Below, in pieces: positions 54,843-63,589 of a stretch of DNA of 64,000 nt. A program made the position numbers and the translations under genes. Position 1 is the stretch's first letter, and each line of letters begins with the position of its first letter. The stretch is from Pseudochelatococcus sp050946405 (GTDB lineage: Bacteria; Pseudomonadota; Alphaproteobacteria; Rhizobiales; Beijerinckiaceae): NCBI RefSeq assembly GCF_050946405.1, contig NZ_JBMNUS010000011.1:62001-126000 (forward strand), in the 5' to 3' direction. Below the pieces are notes generated by a model that was not told the DNA's origin, ran no database searches, and saw nothing but the letters and a program-made list of their open reading frames with translations.

Positions 54843-55748
54843 ATGCGTTTTCCGCACTTGCCTTTTTCCGATAAAGCGGTTTCCGGTCGGCATGCCGTTG
54901 CGGGCCTTCTCGGCCGTGTGGCCGCGGCCGGCGTGATCGCGCTTGCGGTTGCCGGGTGCGATACGGTCAAGTCGCTCAACCCGTTCGACAAGACAGAGGT
55001 TTACAAGCCCGAGATCGTTCCGGTGACGCCGCCGGAGGAACTCTACAACGAGGGCCTCGCGAAGTCGGCCAAGGGCGATTTCGAGGGCGCGTACAAGGCA
55101 TTCGACACCATCAACCGCCAGAATCCGGGCACCTCCTGGGCGCAGCGGTCGTTGATCATGCAGACCTATGTTTCCTACGAGGGCGGGCGCTACGACGACT
55201 CGGCCAACAGCGCGACGCGTTACGTCACGCTCTATCCCAACTCGCAGGACGCCGCCTATGCGCAGTATCTGCTGGCGATGTCCTATTACAAGCAGGTGCC
55301 TGACGTCACCCGCGACCAGGCGTCCACGCAGCGCGCCGTCAACGCTCTGGAAACGCTGATCGAGCGCTATCCCAATTCCGAATACGTCAAGGATGCGAAG
55401 TTCAATCTTCAGGTGGTGCGCGACCAGCTCGCGGGCCATGAGATGGAGGTGGGCCGCTTCTATCTCGGCAAGCGCAACTATACCGCCGCCATCAACCGCT
55501 TCCGCGAAGTCGTCGCGCGCTACCAGACGACGCGGGCGGTCGAGGAGGCGCTGATGCGCCTGACCGAAGCCTATACCGCGCTCGGCATCATGAGCGAGGC
55601 GCAGACGGCGGCGGCCGTGCTCGGCCACAACTTCCCCGACAGCCCGTGGTACAAGGACGCCTATGCCTTGCTCGCCGGCAAGGGGATGGAGCCGCGCGAG
55701 GACACCGGTTCGTGGATCAGCAAGATGTTCCAGGGCGGGCGTTTCTAG
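54843..55748 (+). CDS. bamD: Outer membrane assembly lipoprotein BamD
   Basis: A 301-residue lipoprotein of the BAM complex. The leader has a hydrophobic stretch (AAAGVIALAVAGC) ending in a lipobox with Cys near residue 38. TPR-type repeats follow (ELYNEGLAKSAKGDFEGAYK near 65-84, and YVTLYPNSQDAAYAQYLLAMSYY near 126-148), with GRFYLGKRNYTAAINRF near 203-219. Its position behind lpxC is common in alphaproteobacteria. Confidence 0.94.
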   Translation: MRFPHLPFSDKAVSGRHAVAGLLGRVAAAGVIALAVAGCDTVKSLNPFDKTEVYKPEIVPVTPPEELYNEGLAKSAKGDFEGAYKAFDTINRQNPGTSWAQRSLIMQTYVSYEGGRYDDSANSATRYVTLYPNSQDAAYAQYLLAMSYYKQVPDVTRDQASTQRAVNALETLIERYPNSEYVKDAKFNLQVVRDQLAGHEMEVGRFYLGKRNYTAAINRFREVVARYQTTRAVEEALMRLTEAYTALGIMSEAQTAAAVLGHNFPDSPWYKDAYALLAGKGMEPREDTGSWISKMFQGGRF

Positions 55749-55848
55749 AGTATTTCGGCGTTTCGTTGAAACGCAGAAATGCTCTATCTTATTGACTTGA
55801 CGCGTTTTCTTCACGCAAAGCGGTATCCGCTTTGCTTGAAAACGCTTT
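55749..55848. repeat. Palindromic segment behind bamD
   Basis: GCGTTTC-GTT-GAAACGC forms a small hairpin at about 55759-55775. GCGTTTTC with GAAAACGC, and GCAAAGCGG with CCGCTTTGC, form a larger imperfect hairpin at 55802-55845. This type of intergenic palindrome is frequent in Hyphomicrobiales. Confidence 0.6.
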
Positions 55849-55941
55849 AGAGCGGTTTGCGTTCAGGTCGATTTGAGCGCAAGGTGCGGCAGGATATGGA
55901 ATTGAGAGCGGGATGGCTTCAGTTTGATCGCATTCCGCTCT
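55849..55941 (+). repeat. Dispersed two-hairpin repeat, copy E (divergent)
   Basis: The most diverged copy: AGAGCGGTTTGCGTTCAGG, a shortened first hairpin, linker GGTGCGGCAGGATATGGAATT, then GAGCGGGATGG pairing imperfectly with GCATTCCGCTC. It lies between convergent bamD and the RNA methyltransferase gene. Confidence 0.75.
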
Positions 55942-55968
55942 GATGCGCCGCTTGTGATGCAGGAAGGC

Positions 55969-55997
55969 AACCCGCGCCGCCATGGTGCGGGTTTTTT
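55969..55997 (+). terminator. Intrinsic terminator for bamD transcripts
   Basis: CCCGCGCC and GGTGCGGG form an eight-pair stem (one G-T pair) followed by TTTTTT, 220 bases behind bamD and after repeat copy E. Confidence 0.7.
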
Positions 55998-56025
55998 GTT
56001 GCTTTCGGCTTGAAGGCACGTCGCT

Positions 56026-57360
56026 CTATCTTTTCCGCCGCGCTGGCTTCGCCGCTTCCGCGCGCGTGAAAACGGCGACGGTTTCGACATGCGGCGAATG
56101 GCGGAACTGGTCGACCGGCGTGATGCGCTGCGGCAGGTAGCCGCCCTGGATCAGCAGGCCGGCATCGCGCGCGAAGGTGCCGGCGTCGCAGGAAACGGCG
56201 ACGACGAGCGGCACCCGGCTTTTCGCCAGCTCGCGCGCCAGCGCTTCCGCGCCCGCGCGCGGCGGATCGAACACCACGGCGTCGTAGCGGTTCAACTCCA
56301 GCGGCAACAGGGGGCGGCGGAACAGATCGCGCGTTTCCGTGGTGATGCGGCGCAGGCCGGGCGTATCCCGAAAAGCCCTGTCGAGCGCGGCCAGCGCGGG
56401 AGCGGCGCTTTCCACGGCATGCACCTCGGCGGTTTCCGCAAGGCGCAGCGCGAAGGGGCCGCAGCCCGCGAAAAGATCCGCCGCGAGCCTGACGCGCCGG
56501 GGCGCTTGCGCGATGGCCTCGTTCACGAGCCGCGCCAGCGTCTCCTCGCCGTTCGCCGTCGCTTGCAGGAAGCCGCCGGCCGGCGGCGCCACCAGGGCGC
56601 GCCCCATGAAAATGCCCGGCGTGCGGCGCTGGACGACGAGATCGCCGTGAAGGGACAGGCGGGCGAGATCGAGCCGCTCGGCCGCCTCGGTGAGTTTGCG
56701 CCGCGCCGCCTCGTCGGCGGGGCCGTGGCCGCGCACGTCGATATCGAGACCGCCGACGGTGGCCGTCAACTGGATATCGAGCGGCTTGCCCTTCGGCAGC
56801 AGCAGGCGGGCAAGATCGAGCGCGACGGCCGGCGCCCGCGCCAATCCCGGATCGAGCACCGGGCAATGCGAGACCGGCACGAGATCGTGGCTGCGCGCCG
56901 CCATGAAGCCGATGGCGTCGTCGATGCCCTCCGGCGCGTGCTTGCGCCGTGCATGGAAGGTGACACGCCGGCGTCCCGCGCCGTGCGCGTCGACCAGCGG
57001 TTCGACGCCGGCGTCGACGCCGGCCTGCGCCAGCGCCCGCACCACGCTGTCGCGTTTCCAGGCGCGGTAGACGGCTTCGCTCATGTGCTGCGTGACACAG
57101 CCGCCGCAGCGCATGAATAGCGCGCATTCGGGAGGTCGGCGGTCGGGGGAGGGGGTCTCGATCGCCACCGGCACGGCGCGCGCGTCGGCGCGCCCCATCG
57201 AGGAACGGGCGGCGCGGCCGGTGGCGGGGTCGGGTGCGGGCAGGCTCACGCGCACGACTTCGCCCGGCAGCGCATAGGGCACGTAGACGGGGCCGGCGGG
57301 CGTGTCCGCGATCCCGTCGCCGCGCGCGCCGAGGCGGGCGATGGTCAATGTCTGCGTCAC
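56026..57360 (-). CDS. Class I SAM-dependent RNA (uracil-C5) methyltransferase, RumA/TrmA-like
   Basis: A 444-residue enzyme of the RlmC/RlmD/TrmA group. A TRAM-like OB domain opens it (LTIARLGARGDGIADTPAG). Cysteines CALFMRCGGC near residues 79-88 and Cys in VSHCPVL near 166 can bind a 4Fe-4S cluster. The SAM motif is AADLFAGCGPFALRLAE near 293-309, with FDPPRAGAEAL near 362-372 and the catalytic Cys in AVSCDAGTFARD near 388-399. It overlaps tlyA by four bases. 23S U747/U1939 or tRNA U54 cannot be told apart from the sequence. Confidence 0.9.
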   Translation of the reverse strand: MTQTLTIARLGARGDGIADTPAGPVYVPYALPGEVVRVSLPAPDPATGRAARSSMGRADARAVPVAIETPSPDRRPPECALFMRCGGCVTQHMSEAVYRAWKRDSVVRALAQAGVDAGVEPLVDAHGAGRRRVTFHARRKHAPEGIDDAIGFMAARSHDLVPVSHCPVLDPGLARAPAVALDLARLLLPKGKPLDIQLTATVGGLDIDVRGHGPADEAARRKLTEAAERLDLARLSLHGDLVVQRRTPGIFMGRALVAPPAGGFLQATANGEETLARLVNEAIAQAPRRVRLAADLFAGCGPFALRLAETAEVHAVESAAPALAALDRAFRDTPGLRRITTETRDLFRRPLLPLELNRYDAVVFDPPRAGAEALARELAKSRVPLVVAVSCDAGTFARDAGLLIQGGYLPQRITPVDQFRHSPHVETVAVFTRAEAAKPARRKR

Positions 57361-58085
57361 GAAAGACGGCCCCCGATCAGAAATTCGCGATTGCCGTCAC
57401 CGCCGGCGATCGGCGACTCGATCAGGCCGGAGACGGTGAAGCCGAGCCCCGTGACATGGGCGCGGATATCCGCGCATACCTGCGCCTGCACGGCGGCGTC
57501 ACGCACGATGCCCTTGCCGAGATGCGCGCGCCCGGCTTCGAACTGCGGCTTGATCAGCGCGATCAGCGCCGCGCCCGGCCGCAGCAGCGGCACGACGGGC
57601 GGCAGCACGGGCTTCAGCGAGATGAAGCTGACATCGACGGTCAGCACGTCGAAGGGGCCGGGCTCGCGCTCGGCCAGCCGGCGGGCGTCGGTGCCCTCCA
57701 GCGCGGTGACGCGCGGATCGTTCGCGATCAGCGGGTGCAACTGCCCGTGGCCGACATCGACGGCATGGACATGCGCCGCGCCGCGCGCCAGCAGCACCTG
57801 CGTGAAGCCGCCGGTGGAAGCGCCGAGATCGAGCGCCCGCGCGCCCGTCACCGCGAAACCGAAGACGTCGAGCGCGGCCGCGAGCTTGACGCCGCCGCGC
57901 GACACCCACGGATGCGCCGCCTCCGCCACGATGGCGGCTTCAGGCGGAATCGCTTGCGACGCCTTGCGCAGCACGACGCCGTCCGCGCATACGCCGCCCG
58001 CGGCTATGGCCGCCTGCGCCTGCGCGCGGCTGTCGAAAAACCCGCGCTCGACCAGCACGATATCCGCCCTGCGCCGCTCCGCCAT
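57357..58085 (-). CDS. tlyA: TlyA-type rRNA 2'-O-methyltransferase
   Basis: A 242-residue protein with an N-terminal S4 RNA-binding domain (about 6-65, with LVERGFFDSRAQAQAAIAAG) and an FtsJ/RrmJ-like domain (about 70-240: RALDLGASTGGFTQVLLARG). Lys in VSRGGVKL, Asp in LTVDVSFISL and Lys in ALIKPQFE are candidates for the 2'-O-methyl catalytic set. Homologues methylate 16S and 23S rRNA; the older name haemolysin A is misleading. It follows dxs by 15 bases. Confidence 0.92.
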   Translation of the reverse strand: MAERRRADIVLVERGFFDSRAQAQAAIAAGGVCADGVVLRKASQAIPPEAAIVAEAAHPWVSRGGVKLAAALDVFGFAVTGARALDLGASTGGFTQVLLARGAAHVHAVDVGHGQLHPLIANDPRVTALEGTDARRLAEREPGPFDVLTVDVSFISLKPVLPPVVPLLRPGAALIALIKPQFEAGRAHLGKGIVRDAAVQAQVCADIRAHVTGLGFTVSGLIESPIAGGDGNREFLIGGRLS

Positions 58086-58100
58086 GAAGCCCCGCCCGGA

Positions 58101-60023
58101 TCAGGCCCTGAGCGCCGGCACGCCCGCGATCGCCGGCGCGTTGCCCAGCGCCGCGAACACGGTGGCGACGATGCCGGCGGCGTCGAGCCCGGCGGCGGCG
58201 TACATGCGTTCGGGCTTGTCGTGCTCGATGAAGGCATCGGGCAGCGTCATGGTCCGCACCTTCAGGCCGTGGTCGAGCAGCCCCTCCTGCGCCAGCGCAT
58301 GCAGCACGAAGGCGCCGAAGCCCCCGCGCGATCCTTCCTCCACGGTGATCAGGCATTCGTGCTCGCGCGCGAGACGGCGGATGAGATCGAGGTCGAGCGG
58401 TTTGGCGAAGCGGGCGTCGGCGACGGTGGTGGAAAGGCCGCGCGCCTCCAGTTGCTCCGCCGCCGCGAGCGCCTCGGCAAGCCGGGTGCCGAGCGACAGC
58501 AGCGCCACGCGCGTGCCCTCGCGCAGGATGCGGCCCTTGCCGATGGGCAGCGCCTCGCCCCGCTCCGGCAGCTCCAGCCCCAGGCCCTCGCCGCGCGGAT
58601 AGCGCAGCGCGATGGGGCCGGCGTCGTGGGCGGCGGCGGTCGCGACCATATGGACGAGCTCCGCCTCGTCGCTCGCCGCCATCAGCACCATGTTGGGCAG
58701 GCAGCCGAGATAGGCGATGTCGAACGAGCCCGCATGCGTCGGCCCGTCCGCCCCCACGAGCCCGGCGCGGTCGATGGCGAAGCGCACCGGCAGGTTCTGG
58801 ATGGCGACGTCGTGCACGATCTGGTCGTAGGCGCGTTGCAGAAAGGTGGAGTAGATGGCGCAGAACGGCCGGTAGCCCTCGGCGGCGAGACCGGCGGCGA
58901 AAGTCGCGGCGTGCTGCTCCGCGATGCCGACGTCGTAGGTGCGCTCGGGATATGCCTGCCCGAAGAGATCGAGCCCGGTGCCCGAAGGCATGGCGGCGGT
59001 GATGGCCACGATCCTGTCGTCGCCCGCCGCCTCGCGGATGAGGCTGTCGGCGAAGACGCGCGTGTAGGTGGGAGCGTTCGCCTTCGGCTTGGCCTGCGCG
59101 CCGGTGACGACATCGAACGTGCTCACGCCGTGATATTTGTCCGCCGCCGCCTCGGCGGGCGCGTAGCCCTTGCCCTTCTGCGTGACGACGTGGACGAGGA
59201 TCGGCCCGTCGGGAGCGGCGCGCGCGTTGCGCAGCACGGGCAGCAGGTGGTCGAGGTTATGGCCGTCGACCGGGCCGACGTAGTAGAAGCCGAGCTCCTC
59301 GAACAGCGTGCCGCCGGCCCAGAAGCCGCGCGCGTATTCCTCCGCGCGCTGCGCCTTCTCGTAGAAGAAGCGCGGCAGGTGGCGGACGATCTGCTTGCCG
59401 GTCTCGCGCAACGACCGGTAGGTGCCGCTGGAGACGATGCGCGCGAGATGCGCGGAAAGCGCGCCCACGGGCGGGGCGATCGACATGTCGTTGTCGTTGA
59501 GAATGACGATGAGCCGCGCCCCGAGCGCCCCGGCGTTGTTCATGGCCTCGTAGGCCATGCCCGCCGACATCGCCCCGTCGCCGATGACGCAGACGACGTG
59601 ATTGTCGCTGCCGGAAAGATCGCGCGCGGCGGCCATGCCGAGCCCCGCCGAGATCGAGGTGGAGGAATGGCCCGCGCCGAAAGGATCGTAGGGGCTCTCA
59701 GCCCGGCGGGTGAAGCCGGCGAGGCCGCCGCCCTTGCGCAGCGTGCGGATGCGGTCGCGCCGGCCCGTCAGGATCTTGTGCGGATAGGCCTGATGGCCGA
59801 CATCCCAGATGAGCCGGTCGGCGGGCGTGTCGAAAACGTAATGCAGCGCGGCCGTCAGCTCGACGACGCCGAGCCCCGCGCCGAGATGACCGCCGGTCAC
59901 GGAGACGGCGGAGATCACCTCCGCCCGCAGCTCGTCGACAAGCTGCGGCAGCGCCGTTTCCGGCAGGGACCTGAGATCGGCCGGCGTCAGGATGGTGTCA
60001 AGGAGCGGGGTGTTGAGGGGCAA
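58101..60023 (-). CDS. dxs: 1-deoxy-D-xylulose-5-phosphate synthase
   Basis: A 640-residue thiamine-diphosphate enzyme that opens the MEP isoprenoid pathway. WDVGHQAYPHKILTGR near residues 74-89 and the ThDP/Mg motif GDGAMSAGMAYEAMNNAG near 148-165 are conserved, as are the transketolase pyrimidine domain (AEQHAATFAAGLA near 372-384) and the C-terminal domain with EEGSRGGFGAFV. Its product feeds undecaprenyl phosphate, used by MraY in this window. Confidence 0.97.
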   Translation of the reverse strand: MPLNTPLLDTILTPADLRSLPETALPQLVDELRAEVISAVSVTGGHLGAGLGVVELTAALHYVFDTPADRLIWDVGHQAYPHKILTGRRDRIRTLRKGGGLAGFTRRAESPYDPFGAGHSSTSISAGLGMAAARDLSGSDNHVVCVIGDGAMSAGMAYEAMNNAGALGARLIVILNDNDMSIAPPVGALSAHLARIVSSGTYRSLRETGKQIVRHLPRFFYEKAQRAEEYARGFWAGGTLFEELGFYYVGPVDGHNLDHLLPVLRNARAAPDGPILVHVVTQKGKGYAPAEAAADKYHGVSTFDVVTGAQAKPKANAPTYTRVFADSLIREAAGDDRIVAITAAMPSGTGLDLFGQAYPERTYDVGIAEQHAATFAAGLAAEGYRPFCAIYSTFLQRAYDQIVHDVAIQNLPVRFAIDRAGLVGADGPTHAGSFDIAYLGCLPNMVLMAASDEAELVHMVATAAAHDAGPIALRYPRGEGLGLELPERGEALPIGKGRILREGTRVALLSLGTRLAEALAAAEQLEARGLSTTVADARFAKPLDLDLIRRLAREHECLITVEEGSRGGFGAFVLHALAQEGLLDHGLKVRTMTLPDAFIEHDKPERMYAAAGLDAAGIVATVFAALGNAPAIAGVPALRA

Positions 60024-60103
60024 CTTCGGGAAACCTCCGGCAAGGCTTGCGGTCCCGTCACGTCACGGGCAGGCGGCGCGCGGTCTGGAGCGCAAGTTAA
60101 CAG

Positions 60104-60132
60104 GGAATAGGCGTTTCATTGACACGCGTCAA
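60104..60132 (-). promoter_or_regulatory. Promoter of dxs
   Basis: On the minus strand TTGACG (60132-60127) and TATTCC (60109-60104) are separated by 17 bases, about 80 bases before the dxs start. The -35 element is part of a dyad, TTGAC-acgc-GTCAA (60119-60132), which a regulator could read. Confidence 0.6.
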
Positions 60133-60158
60133 AGGTTTCCGTTGCTGCGGGAGCGAGA

Positions 60159-60422
60159 TCAGCTCTCGACATCGAGCGGTTCGGCGGCGATATTGCCGTT
60201 GTCCGCCTGCGTGATCTTGTCGATCCGCGCTTCAGCCGCCTTCAGCAGGCCGTCGCAGTGCTTTTTCAGGAGTTCGCCGCGCTCGAATATGGCGATCGAT
60301 TCCTCAAGCGGCACATCGCCGCGCTCGAGGCGCGATACGATCTGTTCAAGCTCGGCCAGCGCCTTTTCAAAGGGAAGGCCGTCGATGCTCGCGGGAGCGG
60401 GGGAAGAAGCTTTCTCGTTCAT
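60159..60422 (-). CDS. xseB: Exodeoxyribonuclease VII small subunit
   Basis: An 87-residue helical protein. LPFEKALAELEQIVSRLERG near residues 16-35, then PLEESIAIFERGELLKKHC near 38-56 and AEARI, is the XseB signature. It binds the large subunit XseA, which is not in the window. It lies upstream of dxs on the same strand, with an internal promoter between them, an arrangement common in proteobacteria. Confidence 0.95.
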   Translation of the reverse strand: MNEKASSPAPASIDGLPFEKALAELEQIVSRLERGDVPLEESIAIFERGELLKKHCDGLLKAAEARIDKITQADNGNIAAEPLDVES

Positions 60423-60590
60423 GCAGGTGTTATCGCGCCTGCGCGCCGCCATGACAAGCGCCTTGCACATGATGCGATATCGCGGCGGCCGCATTGCATG
60501 CCGAACAGCGCCGGTGCGCTCGCATGGCGGTGGACCGGGAGGCGATAGGGGCGTAATATCCGGCATACATATTTTCAGCGAGAATCGGCC

Positions 60591-61346
60591 GTGACCAGAA
60601 CGACGAACGCGCGACGCCGCATCATGTTGCTCACCGGCGCCAGCCGGGGGATCGGTCATGCCACGGTCAAACGCTTTTCCGCCGCGGGCTGGCGCGTGAT
60701 CACCAGCTCGCGCCATGCCTTTCCCGAGCAATGCCCGTGGGAAATGGGGCCGGAAGACCACATCCAGGTCGATCTCGCCGATGTCCGCTCGACGCTCGCC
60801 GCCATCGACGAGATGAAGCGCCGTCTCGCGGAGGAGGGCGGGGTGCTCGACGCGCTCGTCAACAATGCCGGCATCTCGCCCAAGGCGGAGGAAGGCGGCC
60901 GCCTGAGCACGCTCGATACGCCGATCGAGGACTGGCACCGGGTGTTTCAGGTGAACTTCTTCGCCTCCGTGATGCTGGCGCGCGGCCTTGTCGAGGAATT
61001 GTCGCGCGCGGGCGGCTCGGTCGTCAACGTCACGTCCATTGCGGGTTCGCGCGTCCATCCCTATGCCGGCGCGGCCTATGCGACGTCGAAAGCGGCGCTC
61101 GCCGCGCTCACCCGCGAGATGGCGGCCGACTTCGGGCCGCTCGGCGTGCGCGTCAACGCCATTTCGCCCGGTGAGATCGATACGTCGATTCTTTCGCCCG
61201 GCACGGCGCAGATGGCGCAGACGTTTCCGCTGCGCCGCCTCGGTACGCCGGACGAGGTGGCGAAGGCGATCTACTTCCTGTGCACGGAGGCGTCGTCCTA
61301 CGTGACGGGCGCCGAACTGCACATCAACGGCGGACAGCACGTTTGA
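60591..61346 (+). CDS. SDR family oxidoreductase
   Basis: A 251-residue classical short-chain dehydrogenase. The cofactor motif TGASRGIG lies near residues 15-22, NNAG near 91, the catalytic Ser in VTSIAG near 146, and YATSK near 160-164 supplies Tyr and Lys. The GTG at 60591 is the likely start, since it keeps the residues before the first strand; an ATG at 60624 is too close to the motif. The substrate is unknown. It heads a coupled three-gene set. Confidence 0.9.
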   Translation: MTRTTNARRRIMLLTGASRGIGHATVKRFSAAGWRVITSSRHAFPEQCPWEMGPEDHIQVDLADVRSTLAAIDEMKRRLAEEGGVLDALVNNAGISPKAEEGGRLSTLDTPIEDWHRVFQVNFFASVMLARGLVEELSRAGGSVVNVTSIAGSRVHPYAGAAYATSKAALAALTREMAADFGPLGVRVNAISPGEIDTSILSPGTAQMAQTFPLRRLGTPDEVAKAIYFLCTEASSYVTGAELHINGGQHV

Positions 61347-61804
61347 GCGCTTCCGGCTTCCTTCTCCCGGATGCAGGAGCGGGGCGGGCCGCCAGCATCG
61401 CGGTGTTTCGCGGCCCCGACGTGCTGCTGGTGCGCCGGCGCAATCCGCCCGCCGCCGGCCTGTGGAGCCTGCCCGGCGGACGGATCGAGCCCGGCGAAAC
61501 GCCGGAAGCCGCCGCCTTGCGCGAGCTGGCGGAAGAGACCGCCGTAGCGGTGCAACCTGTCAGTCTTCGCTTCGTGGGCCGTCATGACGTCGCCGCCCAC
61601 CGCTTCGTCATCGCGGTGTTCGCGGCCCGCTGGCAGGGGGGGGAGGCCGTGGCGGGCAGCGACAGCGCGGCGGCCGGTTGGTTCGGCGCCGATGAAATCG
61701 CCGGCCTGCCGGTGACGGACGGTTTGGCGGCGTGGCTGATTCGCGCGCGCGCCGCGCTCGATGCTCCGGCTGCCGTCGATACGGAAAACGGGGCGTCGCG
61801 ATGA
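61343..61804 (+). CDS. Nudix hydrolase (MutT/ADP-ribose pyrophosphatase-like)
   Basis: A 153-residue protein with a canonical Nudix box: GGRIEPGETPEAAALRELAE then ETAV (about residues 44-66), matching G-x5-E-x7-RE-xx-EE. The frame has no ATG near its beginning; TTG 61343 overlaps the SDR stop as TTGA and gives a full-length fold, while GTG 61400 would cut into the first strand. Its stop overlaps the next ATG by four bases. Confidence 0.85.
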   Translation: MSASGFLLPDAGAGRAASIAVFRGPDVLLVRRRNPPAAGLWSLPGGRIEPGETPEAAALRELAEETAVAVQPVSLRFVGRHDVAAHRFVIAVFAARWQGGEAVAGSDSAAAGWFGADEIAGLPVTDGLAAWLIRARAALDAPAAVDTENGASR

Positions 61805-62253
61805 AGCGGCTCATGCGCTTCCTGCCGGTTTGTCTGCTGGCGGCGGGCATCTGTTTTCCCGCGCAGGCGCAGAAAGCGCCTCTCCCGCCCGCGCGCACGG
61901 CGCCCGAGCGGGAGGAAGCCGCGCCGGCGCCGGAAGTCACGCGCACGCCGCCGCCCGGCTATGAGGATGATTTGCTGCGCCTGTCGGAGGTCATGGGCGC
62001 GCTGTCGTTCCTGCGCCCGCTCTGCGGCGCGGCGGATGCATCGCAATGGCGCGAGCGCATGGCGGCGCTGATCGACAGCGAGACCCGCGATCCCGAAACC
62101 CGCGCGCGGCTCGCGGGCGCGTTCAACCAGGGCTATCGCGGTTTTTCGGTCACTTACCGCACCTGCACGGATGCGGCGCAACTCTCCGTCGCGCGCTATC
62201 TCGCGGAGGGCGAGCGCCTCAGCCGCGTCATCGCCGCGCGTTTTGGAGGCTGA
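61801..62253 (+). CDS. TIGR02301 family exported protein
   Basis: A 150-residue protein with a signal peptide (MKRLMRFLPVCLLAAGICFP then AQA). After a proline-rich spacer, YEDDLLRLSEVMGALSFLRP near residues 54-73 and Cys in LRPLCGA match the TIGR02301 family, which is confined to Hyphomicrobiales and their close relatives. A second Cys in YRTCTDAA may form a disulfide. The function is unknown; coupling with the Nudix gene by ATGA is conserved-looking. Confidence 0.85.
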   Translation: MKRLMRFLPVCLLAAGICFPAQAQKAPLPPARTAPEREEAAPAPEVTRTPPPGYEDDLLRLSEVMGALSFLRPLCGAADASQWRERMAALIDSETRDPETRARLAGAFNQGYRGFSVTYRTCTDAAQLSVARYLAEGERLSRVIAARFGG

Positions 62254-62335
62254 GTTGTCGTTTCCCGATGCTATAAGAGACTATGCCGCGCCATATCCGG
62301 CGTGACTGAAACCCGCGGTGAGAGGAATGCAATCG

Positions 62336-62776
62336 ATGCTGAAGGAATTCAGGGAGTTCGCCCTCAAGGGCAATGTGGTCGATCTCGCCATCGGCGTGAT
62401 CATCGGCGCGTCGTTCAGCCGGATCGTCGAATCGATCGTCGGCGACCTTTTCATGCCGTTGATCGCCTGGATCACGCGCGGCGGCGTCGACTTCTCCAAC
62501 TATTTTCTGCCGCTTTCCGGCGAGGTGACGTCCACGTCGCTCGCGACCGCGCGGTCGCAGGGGGCGGTGCTCGCCTATGGCAGCTTCATCACCGCCGCCA
62601 TCAATTTTCTCATCGTCGCCTGGGTGCTGTTTCTCGTGGTCAAGGGCATCAACGAGCTGAAGCGTCAGGCGGAGCGCAACAAGCCGCCGGCGCCCGCGCC
62701 CGAGGCGCCCGCCGATGTCAGGCTGTTGACGGAAATCCGCGATCTCCTCTCCGAACGGCGCGCCCCTCCGGCTTGA
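62336..62776 (+). CDS. mscL: Large-conductance mechanosensitive channel
   Basis: A 146-residue membrane channel that releases solutes under osmotic downshock. The N-terminal amphipathic helix MLKEFREFALKGNVVDLAIG, then VIIGASFSRIVESIVGDLFM (TM1, pore), a periplasmic loop, TM2 (near 85-105) and a cytoplasmic bundle ending in TEIRDLLSER are all typical. ATG 62336 has GAGAGG ten bases upstream. Confidence 0.96.
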   Translation: MLKEFREFALKGNVVDLAIGVIIGASFSRIVESIVGDLFMPLIAWITRGGVDFSNYFLPLSGEVTSTSLATARSQGAVLAYGSFITAAINFLIVAWVLFLVVKGINELKRQAERNKPPAPAPEAPADVRLLTEIRDLLSERRAPPA

Positions 62777-62982
62777 AGAGGCGGCGCTTTCGCCGGAATA
62801 AAAGCATAGGCCGTATGACATCAGTCATTGCGCCTTGTTCGTTGTGAGCTTATCTCATGAACCGTTGCCGCCGTTCCCGGATGAACGATTTCCGGGAGCG
62901 GATTTGCCGGCGGACGGGATGGTTTTTACCCGGGCGGCCCGCGCATCGCGTTGTCGTCGGGATTGGTTTGTGGGGGGCTGCC

Positions 62983-63519
62983 GTGAAGGTTCTTGCTGTT
63001 CTGGCGTTGGTGTTGCTGGCGGGTGCGGCGCAAGCCCAGGATGTCGATGCCTCCGCCGGGGCGGCTGAGGAGGACACGCTCGCCATCGGCTCCTCCGCTT
63101 CCGCCGCCACGGGACCGAAGATGTTTTCGCCGGAGTGGCGCGCGCAGAAGATGCGCGAGCGGGAAGCGAACCTGGAAGCGCTTCAGGAAGAGCAGCGCCG
63201 TTTCGATCAATGGGAGCGGAGCGCCAAGCGCGCGGTGGGCGGCGTCTGTGCGAACTGCCTGAAATCGGGCTCCGGCGCCGCCGGGTCCATCACCATCCCG
63301 AGCGACCTCATTCCCAATTACGGCGCTGTCGAGAGCGGGGCCGGTTTCGACGAGACGAGCGCCTTCTACACCGTGCCGGCCGCGACGTCGCCTGCCGCCG
63401 CCCCTGCCGTGGCTGCGCCCGCCGCCGCCCCCGCGCCGGCTCGCGCCCGTTCTTCCGCGCCTGCGCCGTCCGGGCGGTGGGCGGCGCCGCTCGACATTCG
63501 CCCGCCCGCGGCCCGCTGA
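62983..63519 (+). CDS. Exported hypothetical protein with CxxC motif
   Basis: A 178-residue protein. GTG 62983 behind a G-rich ribosome site gives a clean signal peptide (MKVLAVLALVLLAGAAQA, cleavage after AQA near residue 18). The middle has a charged helix (REREANLEALQEEQRRFDQW, near 55-74) and a CANC pair near 86-89 that could bind metal or form a disulfide. The last 50 residues are Ala/Pro-rich. I do not recognise the family. Confidence 0.65.
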   Translation: MKVLAVLALVLLAGAAQAQDVDASAGAAEEDTLAIGSSASAATGPKMFSPEWRAQKMREREANLEALQEEQRRFDQWERSAKRAVGGVCANCLKSGSGAAGSITIPSDLIPNYGAVESGAGFDETSAFYTVPAATSPAAAPAVAAPAAAPAPARARSSAPAPSGRWAAPLDIRPPAAR

Positions 63520-63589
63520 CAGCGATGCGACTTGACAACCGGCGGTATCCGCCTGCCGGTTATCCGTGTTTCGTTGAAACGCCGATGCT

